Below, piece by piece: positions 1 to 10,594 of a stretch of DNA of 23,966 nucleotides; the first letter of the stretch is position 1; each line of letters opens with the position of its first letter. Below the pieces are notes generated by a model. That model was not told the origin of the DNA. It saw nothing but the letters and a program-made list of their open reading frames with translations, and did not search any database. The translations under genes and the position numbers were made by a program. The DNA lies in contig SDVU01000054.1 of NCBI GenBank assembly GCA_016256075.1, positions 1-23,966 of the forward strand, read 5' to 3'. This stretch comes from Dictyocoela muelleri (lineage: Eukaryota; Microsporidia).

Positions 1-237
1 TGAATGTGTAAAAAATTAAAAAAATATGTTTTTGAGAAGAGTTTGAGGCTTTATTAGCAGAAATCTACTTTTCATAATTTTTTTGTTCTTAAAATAGAAA
101 TATACACATAAAAAGTCGAAGATTTTTTATCGTGTTTATTTCTATTTTAAGAACAAAAAAATTATGAAAAGTAGATTTCCGCTAATAACGCCTCAAACTC
201 TTCTCAAAAACATATTTTTTAATTTTTTACACATTCA
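1..237. repeat. Near-perfect palindrome (foldback/MITE-like), at window edge
   Basis: Bases 1-104 and 135-237 are reverse complements of each other with only a few differences by eye, separated by a loop of about 30 bases. Both outer tips read TGAATGTGTAAAAAATT. The high arm identity suggests a young insertion or ongoing arm correction. No coding content. The element may continue to the left of the window, so its true end is unknown. No target duplication can be tested because the left flank is missing. Confidence 0.85.
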
Positions 238-1298
238 TTTTTGGCGTTAATTTCGGGTACGGTAAGGGACTCAGTACCATTTATTTTTATTATAAAAAAT
301 ATTCAATGAATATTTTTTAAATAATGTTTATAAGACAATTAAGTTTATTTTAAATTGGATAATAAGTTGAAAATTAAGTTTATAAAAAGTTTTTTTATAC
401 TTATAATTAAATGTAATTTTGGACTTATTATTCAATTTATTATAAATTTAATTATAACTTAATTATAAACTTAATTTTTATTTATTTTTAATTTTATTAT
501 TTAATCGATTTTAAAAAAAAATCATTAATCATTATTCGTAAATTCGGATACTTGATTTTATTTTATTACTAATGAGAACGAGATCGATAATTTTTTATTT
601 TTAAATTGATAGTTATTCTCCTCATAACACTTATTTATAAATTTATTCTATAGTATTTAGATGATGCAAAGTGCGACGTGGAGTGCCAATTCGCCCGATT
701 CGTAATTCGCCCAAAAAAAATAAAAAAATTAATCCTCTTAAAAATAAAATGATTTCATTTTGTAATTTTAAAATAGATATAAAAAATATAAAATAATATT
801 ATTTTTGCGATTTAACTATTTAATAACCTTTTAATCGAGATACGTGATATTTTTTTTATTTAAAGATGATATTTAATGGCTACGATATTTAAAATATGAA
901 GATTTACCGATTAATAATAAATGCGTAGGATAAATATTAAATAAATTATAAAATTTTGAATTTAATAAAGTTCATAAAGCCTTATAAGACATCTATTTGA
1001 GATGCTTTATAATGTTAAAAGATAATAACTATTTAATTTTTTTTATTTACATAGAGTTTTTTGTACTCTTTAAGTACATTTACAGTGGAATTTGTACCTT
1101 CTAAATACTCCTTAAATTTTTAAATATAACTCATTGAGAATCGTCATTTTATTTTTCTCACTCGGGTTCTAAAAGTAATTATACATTTTTATCATTAATT
1201 TTTTATTTTTCATACGAATTTATAATTAGGCGAACTGCGAATCTGAGAAGAACTGCAAATCGTGCGAATTTGGGTATAACCAAAGTGCAAATAGCTCT
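238..1298. other. Gene-free AT-rich stretch
   Basis: I see no supported gene here. The only structures are a perfect 12-bp-arm hairpin at 293-317 (AAAAAATATTCA and its complement), a weak inverted repeat over about 338-475, and two copies of AATTCGCCC at 688-696 and 704-712. A 74-codon open frame on the minus strand at its right edge overlaps a palindromic repeat and has no protein-like character. Confidence 0.6.
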
Positions 1299-1299
1299 C

Positions 1300-1557
1300 C
1301 ATTTGATGGTCTTTGTTTTTAATTTCGTTACCCCTGTTTCAAATGTCGGAGTGTAAAAAACATTTTTTAAAAAAAAAAGAAAAAATCGGCATAAAAAGAT
1401 GCAATTACCCACAAAAACAACACACACATTCGGTGTGATGTTTTTTTAGGTAATAATTTCTTTTTTTTATGATTTTTTCTTATTTTTTAAAAATGTTTTT
1501 TTTTCGCTTCGACATTTGAAACAGAAGTGGCAAAATTAAAAATAAAGACCCTCAATC
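1300..1557. repeat. Palindromic MITE-like element, family A, copy 1
   Basis: Two arms of about 120 bases are inverted relative to each other. The tip reads TTGATGGTCTTTG on the left and, reverse-complemented, TTGAGGGTCTTTA on the right. Both arms then run through a CTGTTTCAAATGTCG block and an A-rich stretch. There is no coding capacity. The same structure recurs at 1914-2168, which shows this is a mobile family rather than a chance hairpin. The superfamily is not identifiable from the tips. Confidence 0.8.
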
Positions 1558-1913
1558 TTAATTATTAATTTAACGAAAAAGTTAAAGAAAAAGAAATTAA
1601 AAAGTGAATTAAGTTTAATAAATGTATATCTAAGAATTTCATAATATTCTTATCACCTAAATTTATTATTATCCTTAAATTTGCTAATTATATTTCGATT
1701 TTCTTAAAATTTTGCTTCTTTAGGGATATTTACTTTGCTCACAGACTAATTAATCTACATAATTTGGTCGTGTCTCCAATAAATTATCTACAAAACATTC
1801 AGAGTGTTTACATTTTCATCCCTAACATGATTATTGATTCATCAATATACTTAAAAAACAGTTATACAGCGTACCATAAAATGTCTTTTAGAATCTAAAA
1901 GTATAAATAGCTT
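1558..1913. other. Gene-free spacer between two MITE copies
   Basis: AT-rich sequence with no supported gene or repeat. It separates the two family A palindromes. Confidence 0.5.
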
Positions 1914-2168
1914 CCATTTTAAGGTCTTTATCTTTACTTTTGACACCCATGTTTCAAATGTCGCAGCAAAAAAAAATATTTAAAAAAATATAAAAATTCA
2001 TCATAAAAAATAATAATTATTTACAAAAACATCTCAACCCTTCGTAATGTTATGTTTTTGTCGGTAATTGTCTCTTTTTGACGATATTGCATATTTTAAA
2101 AAAATATTTTTTACGCTCCGACATTTTAAACATGTTGGCAAATTGTAAAATAAAGACACTCAAATGGG
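1914..2168. repeat. Palindromic MITE-like element, family A, copy 2
   Basis: This is a second, more diverged copy of the element at 1300-1557: the left arm has AAGGTCTTTAT and TGTTTCAAATGTCG, and the right arm holds the inverted forms ending in AAAATAAAGACACTC. Both copies are preceded by a similar AAATAGCT-CC block, so the repeat may extend about 15 bases further left, or both may have entered a similar site. Confidence 0.75.
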
Positions 2169-3177
2169 TAAGATATTCACACTTTAAGCTATTTAGATTT
2201 TTTATAAATTTTTGATCTTTTTCGATATTTCAACAAAATAGACTTCTTATTTCGTTTATCTTAAAATTTTTTATTTGATCTTTTTTACTCATGTTATTAA
2301 ATTATTGTATCCGATCCGAAAAAATGCCGAAGGCTTTTTTTAGGATTAGAATTTCGGCATTTTTTCGAAAAAATGCTCAAAAAAACGAACTTTTTTATAC
2401 ATTCGTGAATCAACAAAATTTCAAAATTTACAAAGGGGGCGCCAAAAAATAAATTTTATATGATTAAATTTATAATTTTGATAAGAAATGTAAAAAATTC
2501 AACAGTTGGAGATGTGTCAGAAGAGACTGTACTGGGCGAATTCATACAAATATTCTATAAAATAAAGTAATTTATATGCCTATTACTTGTATGAAAAGAA
2601 ATGCGCTCTGATTTTACATTATGATATTAAGGAATGTCTAAAATCTTCGGATATTAATACAACCCAAGATTTCAGCACGACTTTGCGAGAAAAAAACAAT
2701 AAATTAATCTGACGAACAATAAAGTTTAATTAAAAATATGATAGTTTAAAATATTATTTCAGCTTATTAAGAACATATTCGCGTTTTAATAGTGATTTAA
2801 ACACAATTTAACTTATTTAGTCTCAGAAATATACATTCTTTCACAAAAGTTTTTAAAATTCTATCTGATATATTTTGTAAAAAATGAACATTTGGTTTTT
2901 GCGACCGATGATGGTTAAATGATTTGAAAAAAAATGCAAAATTTGGTTAGAAGATGGAACTGTTTATAGTTCACCAAGGTCTTTTTTCCAGCTTTTTATA
3001 ATTTACGGTTATTTTTTTTGTAAAACTCTACCATTTATATATGTACTGATGAAATTTATGACCGTAAGCTCGTATATTGAAATTTTTTAAAAAAATAAAA
3101 TTTTAGTAAATCAATCCAGGAAAATTATATTATTGATTTCGAAATACGTATATATAATGCAATTAATACAGTTTTGA
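2169..3177. other. Gene-free AT-rich stretch
   Basis: I find no supported gene. It contains the hairpin at 2317-2367 listed separately, a GGGCGAATT at 2534-2542 that is the complement of the AATTCGCCC motifs near 690-712, and an A-rich simple repeat runs on after it near 3235-3300. Confidence 0.5.
2317..2367. repeat. Perfect 15-bp-arm hairpin
   Basis: CGAAAAAATGCCGAA at 2317-2331 is exactly complementary to 2353-2367, with a loop of 21 bases. It stands out as a relatively GC-containing arm in very AT-rich surroundings. It could be the tip-to-tip remnant of a foldback element; no gene adjoins it, so a terminator role has no support. Confidence 0.6.
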
Positions 3178-4292
3178 GGTCTTCTTTAGAAAGATGTTCA
3201 AGCCGAGGAGTTACCTTGGATTTGAAAATTTATAAAAAACAATAAAAAATAAAAATAAAATAAAAATAAAAAATAAAAAATAAAAAAAAATAAAATTATA
3301 ATATTAACAACAAAAAATACTCGAATATTTGATTAAAATATGAAAAATTCATCACGAGATACATCGATTAAATATCTTCGTCTAAACGTATATTCAACAA
3401 GCCAGTTATCAATATTCTTTCTCATTACACCATGCTCTTTCCTCATACTACTTTTTAAATGAGACCAAAATCTTTCAATATTGTTTGTATGTGTACCATC
3501 TTCACTTTTAAATCCATTTGAATGGTTCACTACTTTGTGACTCAAACATAAATTATTTGCTACCCCTGTATATGATGTATGCCCATCAGTGTAAATTTGG
3601 CTAAATATACGTATTTTTTTCTTCTTATTCTCGGGTCAATGTCGAAACCTGTCGATTTTCTACTCTCTTTATTTTAAATATTTTTTTATTTTTAGCTTCG
3701 ATCGCTCCTAAAATCCATATAATATCTTTTAACTTTCATCAGCAGTTGTTGGATATCTAATTATACCCCTTCTACTCAAAACAGTCTCATCATTATCTAC
3801 TATTTCCGAGGGTCACCCAAATAAACTGGTCTTTCAGATGAATATTTATAATAACAATGTATAATCCTATTCTTTATTTGTCTAATAGTAGCTTCGGAAA
3901 TACCTTGATGCCAAAACAATTGTTTATAACTTTTTCCGGTAAGTAATAGGTATATAATGTGAACTAATGTGGTGACATTAAATTTTGTGTTTATCAATGC
4001 CTTGTTTTTAAGGCAAGTCGAATTTATGCAGCGATAAACTAATGTTTTTTTATCATTATTTTTATGAATATTAATTTCAGAATCACTGTTACAATTTAAA
4101 CAAAGTTTAGTCACAGGAACAATATCATTCACCACAAGAAATTCCATAAGATCTTCAATATTTATGAAAATTTTATTCAATACACTTATTGTCATATGGG
4201 TATTGTTTTTTTTATTATAAAAAAATTTGCTTTTCTTTAGAAAGATGTTCGAATTTTTTTTTAAAAAAATGGAAATTTTTTTAAAGAAGACC
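3178..4292 (-). mobile_element. Decayed Merlin (IS1595-like) DNA transposon, copy 1
   Basis: The element is defined by its transposase remains (3333-4195, minus strand) and by short candidate terminal inverted repeats: GGTCTTCTTTA at 3178-3188 and its complement at 4282-4292. An 18-bp block, TTCTTTAGAAAGATGTTC, sits close to both ends in the same orientation (about 3182-3199 and 4233-4250). I could not find a matching 8-9 bp target duplication, so the exact ends are uncertain. It lies directly beside the Ty3-type fossil on its right. Confidence 0.6.
3333..4195 (-). pseudogene. Merlin/IS1595-type transposase, broken
   Basis: This encoded a DDE transposase of the Merlin group, which cuts and pastes its own element. 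The N-terminal piece (3800-4195, 131 codons) has a zinc ribbon with Cys32, Cys35, Cys56 and Cys61, then a helical region. In a shifted frame just downstream comes VDNDET with the first catalytic Asp (near 3789), then WILGAIEAK. Another frame shift and an early stop (after ADES) lie between these pieces. The C-terminal piece (about 3333-3615) has YTDGHTSYTG with the second Asp and THTNNIERFWSHLK with the catalytic Glu, followed by a basic tail. All three acidic residues are thus still visible although the frame is broken at least twice. The family call is firm; the element is not able to make a full protein. Confidence 0.85.
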
Positions 4293-4389
4293 CAAAAATC
4301 TAATATTCCACAAAACTAATACCCATAGAACTGAGGAATGGCGAGCAAATAAGAAATTCAAAGAACTCAATAGAAATAAAACTGAAAAA

Positions 4390-7020
4390 AAACTATCATT
4401 ACAAGAACCTCATCCTAAAGTGAAGACGATATTAATTTCAATAACATATAAAAATAAAAAATACGACGCCATATTGGACATCGGATCAAAATATAACTAT
4501 GTCTCAGAAGATACAATCAAAACAATTGACTGTCTTCAAATAAAGAATATACCCGAAAACCCTATTTAACTCGCCAATGGAACAATCACAAATGTATCGA
4601 CATGTATTGAAGACGTAATTTTCATTTTTAACGACGAAAGAAAGAAAATGAGGGACAAATTTTTCATATTGAAAGGACTAAATTATTCATTTTTGCTCGG
4701 AATGGAGTTCATTTTAAAGAACAAGTTGATACTCAATATTAAAAATCAAAAAATCACGGTAGATGATATGGAATATGAATTGAATATGTCAAAAAGGGCA
4801 ATATCTACTTATGATGAACAATTAACAAAAAGAACGAGAATTTATACAACTACTGGGGACTATAAAACACTAAAAACAATATCCGAATTCGAAACTCGGA
4901 ATCCAAAGATAGGGAACATAACCAATGTTAATCACGTAATTCAATTGAGTGGAAAGTTCGAGGCTAAAATGTGAGTATGGAGTACCTATATCCTTAGAGC
5001 AGGATGTTAGAAAACATATAGAAGAACTGGAAAAGGATGGTGTTATAAAAGAAATAGAAACGCCATACATTTCACCAGCATTCTTTATTATGAAAAATAA
5101 TGGTAAGTTAAGATTAATAGTTGATTACAGGAACCTTAACAAAGTAACAGTTAAAGCCCATAATTATCGCCCGAAGATCATGTATATTTTAAATAAACTT
5201 AAAGGTTGCAATTATCTCCCTAAAATTTATTTAAATCAAGGTTTTTATCAAATAAATATCAAAGATGATGACATTTTAAAAACTGGATTTAGGGTATTAG
5301 GCAAGACATATGTATTTAAGAGGATGCCCTTAAAACTTACAAACGCCTTTTTACATTTCAACTGGCATTGAGCAAAATCATTCGTGATATTCCAGACGTG
5401 TATTTCTACATTGATGACATTTTAATAGCTTCTGACACATTTGAAACCCATGTTAAAGACATAAAAAAAGTTTTAGAAAAATTGACACGAAACAATGTAG
5501 GGGTAAACTACGAGTAATGTGAATTTTGTAAGAATAAAATATCATTTTTAGGTCATGTGATTAGTACTGACGGAATACAACCTGACATCACCAAACTTGA
5601 TTCCTTGAAAATAACGAAACCGAAAACAAAAAAACAGCTTGAAAATTGTTAGGATTCATTAACTGGTTCAGTTCATACATTCCAAACCTGTCTAACCTTA
5701 CTTCTTCTTTCTACGATAAACTGAAAACTTTAAAAAGAACGATTCACTGGAACTCAGATGACGACCTAAAACAAAAAAAAATATTGTTAACGAAATTAGA
5801 AAAACAGCATACACTTCACTCGTCAGATATTACTAAAGAATTTAACCTTAAATGCGACGCATTTGATGTAGGAATAGGTTCGATATTGAGCCAAGAAAAT
5901 AAATTAGTAAGATTTTATAGTCGAAAATTCAAGGGATCTTAAGTCAATTATACTATCGTGGAAAGGGAAACTTTAGGAATTTAAGAATCTATCAAACCCT
6001 TTAAGCCAATAATATTAGGATATGAAGTTAACATATTTATGGACAACAGAAATCTGTTATTCAAAGGAGATATGACTAAAAGAATAAATCGATGGCTACT
6101 AATGTTAGAAAAATATGATTACGAACTAAAATATATCAGCGGCGAAAATAACAATGAAGCAGACATTTTGTCAAGATCTTTTCATAGAAAATCAAAATTG
6201 CCTAACCGATATCAAGGAGTATTAACACTAACGTGCGAACTAATAAATAAACTGAATAATACGAAAGACAAAGAAAAGAGTAATGGTTCGATAGAAGATA
6301 TTACGGAGAAGTTACGAGAACTATTTACTCCTTATACATTCCGGAAGAAACAAAATGTTAAATACAATCAAGGGCTACATAAAAAAAATCTTAAGAAAAT
6401 TATCACAAACATATGCAATAAATGTACAAAATGCCAAGAAGAAAAGTCTTACACTAAAACTAACGTGATGACTAAATTTGTTACTGAAACTTTCAACCGA
6501 TCTGAAGCAATAGCTATATAAATAAAAGGACCAATTAAGACGATACATTTTGATACAAATAAAATAAAAAATGAAACTTATGTAGTTGTAATCACTGATT
6601 TATTTTCAAGATACATCGAGATATCTTTTGTCAACGACATACACTCAAAAACAATCTGCAACACAATTGAAAAAATATGGCTTAAAACATACCCTACGCC
6701 CATGAAGTGTCTCACCGACAACTGTAGACAGTTTACATCACAAAATTTTTATAATCTTATGAACAAATATGGAATAAAACACATTGAGACGCCACCTCAC
6801 AACCCGACAGGAAATTCAATCGTCGAACGGATAAATCGTGAAATATCTCTATGTTTAAGACTAAGCCGATCATTATCACTTAAAAAAGCAGCCGAAAAAA
6901 TCCTCACACGTCTGAATCTAAAACAGAGCCCGACATTAGGGCGCAAGTCAAGAACAGGGAATTTTTTAAATTTAATGATGGTGGGTATTAAAAATTTAAT
7001 AAAAGAAAAAATTAAATAAA
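4390..7020 (+). mobile_element. Ty3/gypsy-type LTR retroelement fossil (pol region)
   Basis: A fossil pol region whose parts come in the order protease, reverse transcriptase, RNase H, integrase, which is the Ty3/gypsy order. Protease lies at about 4420-4760 (DIGS active-site motif). Reverse transcriptase lies at about 4960-5530, with LRLIVDYRNLN and the YIDD box. RNase H lies at about 5840-6180 (CDAFDVGIGS, ending in EADILSRS). The integrase zinc-finger part is near 6360-6450, and its core is at about 6530-6960, with TDLFSRY, LTDNCRQF and the SIVER glutamate. No gag and no long terminal repeats are recognised, so it is a partial copy. It is broken, with at least half a dozen interruptions, but the domain motifs remain easy to read, which suggests moderate age. 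Without LTRs the age cannot be estimated directly. Confidence 0.9.
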
Positions 7021-7112
7021 AAACATAAAGAATATTATGAGGGTGTATGTAATTTTTCTTTTTGAATTTAAATACTAAAAACTGATTTTATTTTTATAAT
7101 AATATTTTTATT

Positions 7113-7581
7113 TATATATATTACATGTATTACATATTGACAAATCCATAGCTGCCTACACTGAGTGTTATGCCTTAACATAACTTTAGACCTTTGGTTC
7201 TTGGCGTTCCAATAATAAGCAACTACTAAGCTATCTAGAAGCCAAGCTGTATACGCGATTTTCGTTTTATCAATGACTCGGCAGGATACAGGTAATTAGT
7301 GATTTTTCAAAAATTTTGATTTTCCACTACTTGCTGCCGATATTAGACGCTGCATTCATCTCCACCTCTAGCAGAGCCCCTTCTGCTTCATTGTCATATT
7401 AGACCAAGTCTTAATCAGCTATACCACACTGGTACAACTATATATTGCTACTATATTTAAATAGTTATTGACCGCTTACTGTCAATCCCAATTATTTATT
7501 AAAGAGTTACATCGGTAGGATTCGAATCTCGATATGTAATTTTCATATTCAATAGTGTTAACCTCTGAGCTATCAGGCTCC
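7113..7581 (-). repeat. tRNA-derived SINE-like repeat, copy 1
   Basis: Read on the minus strand, the copy starts with a tRNA-like head (GGAGCCTGATAGCTCAGAGG, then a B-box-like GATTCGAATCC). The shared body follows, including a GACTTGGTCTAATA block, a TCCTGCCGAGTCATTGATAA block and CAGCTATGGA near the end, and it closes with an AT-rich tail. It begins about 90 bases after the Ty3-type fossil. See the copy at 20471-20945 for the family description. Confidence 0.8.
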
Positions 7582-7663
7582 ATGTCTGAAATCGATGTAA
7601 AAAATTCATCTTACAACTAAATTTTTTGATTTTTTTCTATTAATAAAAATTTTAAAAATACCT

Positions 7664-7766
7664 TATGTCAAGAACAACGGATTTTTTATTTTTTTTAATT
7701 TTTTTAATTTTTTTTTAATTTTTTAAAATTTTTAAAAAATTGAAAAATCCCCTGTTCTTGACTTGT
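7664..7766. repeat. Small palindromic element
   Basis: GTCAAGAACA at the left and its complement TGTTCTTGAC at the right bound a roughly 100-base inverted repeat. The arms continue as GGATTTTT and T-rich or A-rich tracts. It is non-coding and lies between two SINE-like copies. It could be a tiny MITE; only one copy is seen in this window. Confidence 0.6.
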
Positions 7767-8199
7767 GCCAGACGATCATTGCAATATTAAACCTTCGAGT
7801 TTCTCATCTAGTCATTGTCATGCCCAAAAAAAATTCTTAATAAGATATTTAGCATTGAAACCATCGTATTAACTAATATACTTTTCACTGCGTAATGTTA
7901 TTCTTCAATGATTTAATAAATAGATTTTAAAAGAATATCATTAATGATATTTGAATATAAAGTATTTAATGAATTTTATATGGATTAGTTTTTTATAAAT
8001 TTTTAATATTTTTTATTTATAGATTAGATTCCAATGATATACATGATTGTTAATTCGAAAAGTTATCGCAAAAATTGTTTTTAAACCCTATTTATATTTA
8101 AATTATGCATAAATAAATAAAATTATGTTTATTAAAAGTTTACATCCTTCATTATAATTTCTCCGCTAAAAACATCAATACAACACACAAATCGTCCCC
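7767..8199. other. Gene-free AT-rich spacer
   Basis: Nothing beyond AT-rich sequence is recognised between the small palindrome and SINE-like copy 2. Confidence 0.5.
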
Positions 8200-8613
8200 G
8201 TGATACAGAATCTCAAAGCCCATCTAGTTGTTTCTAACCTTGGTCCAAGATCTTTGGTTCTTATTCAAATTGTACAACGCTCTAAATACTCACAAGTATA
8301 GCTGAATATGCGACTTTTTTTTATCAATAATTAGATATGATACAAGTTATTAAAAAAATTTTAATATACCTACTGTTTTTGCACAAATGCGTCAATACAT
8401 AATTACCACAATTAGAAAAGTCTCTTCTACTTCATTGTCATATTAAAACGAGTCTTAATCAGTTACACTACGTTAGGACAACTGTATATTACTGATATAA
8501 TTATTGACTTCGTGATGTCATTTACCTATTATTTATTGAAGTGACTTTAAATGATTCGAACCTCGATACTTAAATTTTACATTCAAGAGTGCTAACCACT
8601 GAGTTATCGGGCC
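8200..8613 (-). repeat. tRNA-derived SINE-like repeat, copy 2
   Basis: On the minus strand the head is GGCCCGATAACTCAGTGG, with an excellent B box, GGTTCGAATCA, about 60 bases in. The body matches the family (GACTCGTTTTAATA, AGTAGAAGAGACT, GACCAAGGTTAG blocks). The 3' tail is more diverged, so the left limit is approximate. Confidence 0.8.
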
Positions 8614-8904
8614 TATAATTGTTTATGATAAGAAAATTTTAATTATCTGCAACTATTTTTGATTAATCGAAAAAATGTAATTTAAAAAAGTAAATTTTTA
8701 TTTTTCTTATAAAAATAAATCTCGTTTCCAGTTTTATCATTTACAATAAGATATTTGGCCTAATAGTGACCCTGTTAGACCAGAAAGCTAGGTGTTTATC
8801 ACATTATGGCAAATATCTCGGATGTTAAAATTCTTGGAATAATTAAATTATCGTATTTGAATCAATATGGACAGCTTATTAATTAATCAGGCATGACTAT
8901 GATT

Positions 8905-9228
8905 TTTTCAAAACTATAGCGTATTATACAGTTTTTTCAATGTGTTATAGTTTATTAGACTTGGTCTAACATGAAAATGAATCAGAGGGGACTCTCATAG
9001 GTGTAGGCGATAAATTTTGATAAAAAGTGGCAAACTTAAAAATTTATGAAAAAGTCTGTAACCACTCACGCCATTCTGAATTATTGATAAAACGAAAATC
9101 GAGTATAAAAAAGACTCTAGTTATCTTATGAATTAGTTATTTCTTGAATATCAAGATTTAAAGATCTAAAGACTATGTTCATGACAAAAATCGGGGCTGA
9201 AAATTATTGATATTGTCATCATTCAATA
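8905..9228 (+). repeat. SINE-like repeat, copy 3, head lost
   Basis: Body and tail of the family on the plus strand, from AACTATAGCG through GTGTTATAG, GACTTGGTCTAAC and TTATTGATAAAACGAAAATCG to a degraded end near TGTCATCATTCAAT. The tRNA-like head is missing or unrecognisable. It ends only about 90 bases before the ASF1 start codon, so ASF1's upstream region is bounded by this repeat. Confidence 0.65.
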
Positions 9229-9313
9229 AATGATAAATATTTTTTTTACAAAAATTAAAATTTTCATTTCAAATTTTTTTCACTAAAATCATGAAAAAAT
9301 CTTATTTTTATCA

Positions 9314-9316
9314 CCC
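9314..9316 (+). promoter_or_regulatory. CCC start-proximal signal of ASF1
   Basis: CCC lies immediately before the ATG, preceded by an AAAATCTTATTTTTAT stretch. Microsporidian genes commonly carry a CCC-like signal just upstream of a very close start codon. It supports 9317 as the true start. Confidence 0.55.
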
Positions 9317-10342
9317 ATGGTGTTAACCTTACGTTCAATAAAACCCGATTCATTCCAAAAACACTTGCTCGAACCAATACAACTCTCATTAGTTCTTGAT
9401 AATACCCATCAAATAGATGACGATGTTGAATTTACTATAATATATACCGGAGATCCCGAAAACGATGAACACGATCAAATTGTTTGCGAAGAATTAGTTG
9501 GCCCAATACCAGCAGGAAAAGTTGGATTTAATCTTGAAACGTCTATAGTAGATTTTAATAAAATACCTATTGATTCATTATTTGGTGTAACATCTATAAT
9601 TTTAGAAGGAAAATATAAAGATCAGCAATTTTTGAGAGTTGGATATTTTGTGAATGTAAGTTATCCAGGTGAGACTAATCTTTGTCATGATGAAGAGTTG
9701 GGTGATGAAATTGATGATGATGAATATACAATTGATGAAACGGAAAATGATGAATATGATGTAGTTTCTGATGAGGATTTGGATGATGGAGACTTGGAAA
9801 ATGAAAATGAAGGTTTAGAGGAAGAAGATTTAGAAGAAGAAGATTTGGAAGAAGACGATTTAGAAGAAGATTTAGAACAAGATTTGGAAGAAGAAGATTT
9901 AGAAGAACAAGATTTGGAAGAACAAGATTTGGAAGAACAAGAAGATTTGAAAAACGAAGATTTGAAAGAAAATAAAAATTTGAAAAAAGATGCAAGAGTT
10001 GATATATCAATAACAGAAAACAATGAATTAAAACCCGATGTATCAAAAGATGTTATTACTGAACCTGAAAACCCTCTTATTATTAATAAAAATAATTCAG
10101 TAACGAGTATGGTTGGAGAAAGTTCATATTCTGAAATAAATCGGGAAATGCAGAAAAACATTTTAGAAGGTCCTGATGAAATTGAAGAGAAAAATAAATT
10201 TTTATATGACGGAAAAGTTCTTGATAAAACAAAAATTGAAATCGAATTAAGTGATCCACCATTGGTAACTGTTTTTAGCATAAAATGGAATGATTATGAA
10301 AATGAAATTATTGAAAACGGTTCAGAAGAAAGTGATAAATAA
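9317..10342 (+). CDS. ASF1: ASF1-family histone H3-H4 chaperone with large acidic insertion
   Basis: A nuclear chaperone that binds the histone H3-H4 dimer and hands it to assembly factors. Residues 1-118 match the ASF1 immunoglobulin-like core: EFTIIYTGDPENDEHDQ, then LVGPIPAGK, VTSIILEGKY and FLRVGYFVNVSY. The last strand is found far downstream at about 312-326 (PPLVTVFSIKWND), matching the PRVTRFxIxW end of the family. Between them lie about 190 residues where usual ASF1 proteins have roughly 30. Much of this is Asp/Glu-rich, with about a dozen DLEEE/DLEEQ-type repeats at 159-215, then a basic-acidic mixed part. MQKNILEGP near 278-286 resembles the family's LQRNIL element. Asp53 and Arg107 occupy positions known to matter for histone binding. 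The gene is intronless, 341 codons, single frame, and flanked by SINE-like copies on both sides. The family call is firm by motif. Confidence 0.9.
   Translation: MVLTLRSIKPDSFQKHLLEPIQLSLVLDNTHQIDDDVEFTIIYTGDPENDEHDQIVCEELVGPIPAGKVGFNLETSIVDFNKIPIDSLFGVTSIILEGKYKDQQFLRVGYFVNVSYPGETNLCHDEELGDEIDDDEYTIDETENDEYDVVSDEDLDDGDLENENEGLEEEDLEEEDLEEDDLEEDLEQDLEEEDLEEQDLEEQDLEEQEDLKNEDLKENKNLKKDARVDISITENNELKPDVSKDVITEPENPLIINKNNSVTSMVGESSYSEINREMQKNILEGPDEIEEKNKFLYDGKVLDKTKIEIELSDPPLVTVFSIKWNDYENEIIENGSEESDK
9785..9966 (+). repeat. In-frame minisatellite encoding DLEEE/DLEEQ repeats
   Basis: A purine-rich tandem array of 15-18 base units (GAAGAAGATTTGGAAGAA type) lies within the ASF1 gene and encodes its acidic stretch. 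It is the likely mechanism by which the insertion grew, and it may vary in length between strains. Confidence 0.75.
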
Positions 10343-10343
10343 A
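10338..10343 (+). terminator. AATAAA overlapping the ASF1 stop codon
   Basis: The last codon (Lys AAA), the stop TAA and the next A form AATAAA, a poly(A) signal overlapping the stop. The same arrangement is present in the other two genes of the window. Confidence 0.5.
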
Positions 10344-10594
10344 TTCTTTATTTGTTATTTTTATGTAATTTGTATTTAATTGATTAAATAAAAATAACTT
10401 TTCTGTTTTCTAATTTTAAATTAAACTTTTAAGATTCAAAAATTTATTTGCATCCAAAAATTACAATTTTGAATATACATCAAGGATTACTTTAATTAAA
10501 ATTTTTATAGAAATTCATTATTTATAACTAAAAGTGATTAAGACAAGTAAATGTATGTTAAAAGGTTAATTAAAGACTTTTATGTTTACAAAAC

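Noticed and set aside
1203-1427. 74-codon minus-strand frame
   Set aside because: Runs into one arm of a palindromic repeat and has no recognisable domain.
9675-10281. Long minus-strand open frames opposite ASF1
   Set aside because: They are the antisense of the acidic repeat array (serine/lysine or leucine/histidine runs) and vanish as proteins outside it.
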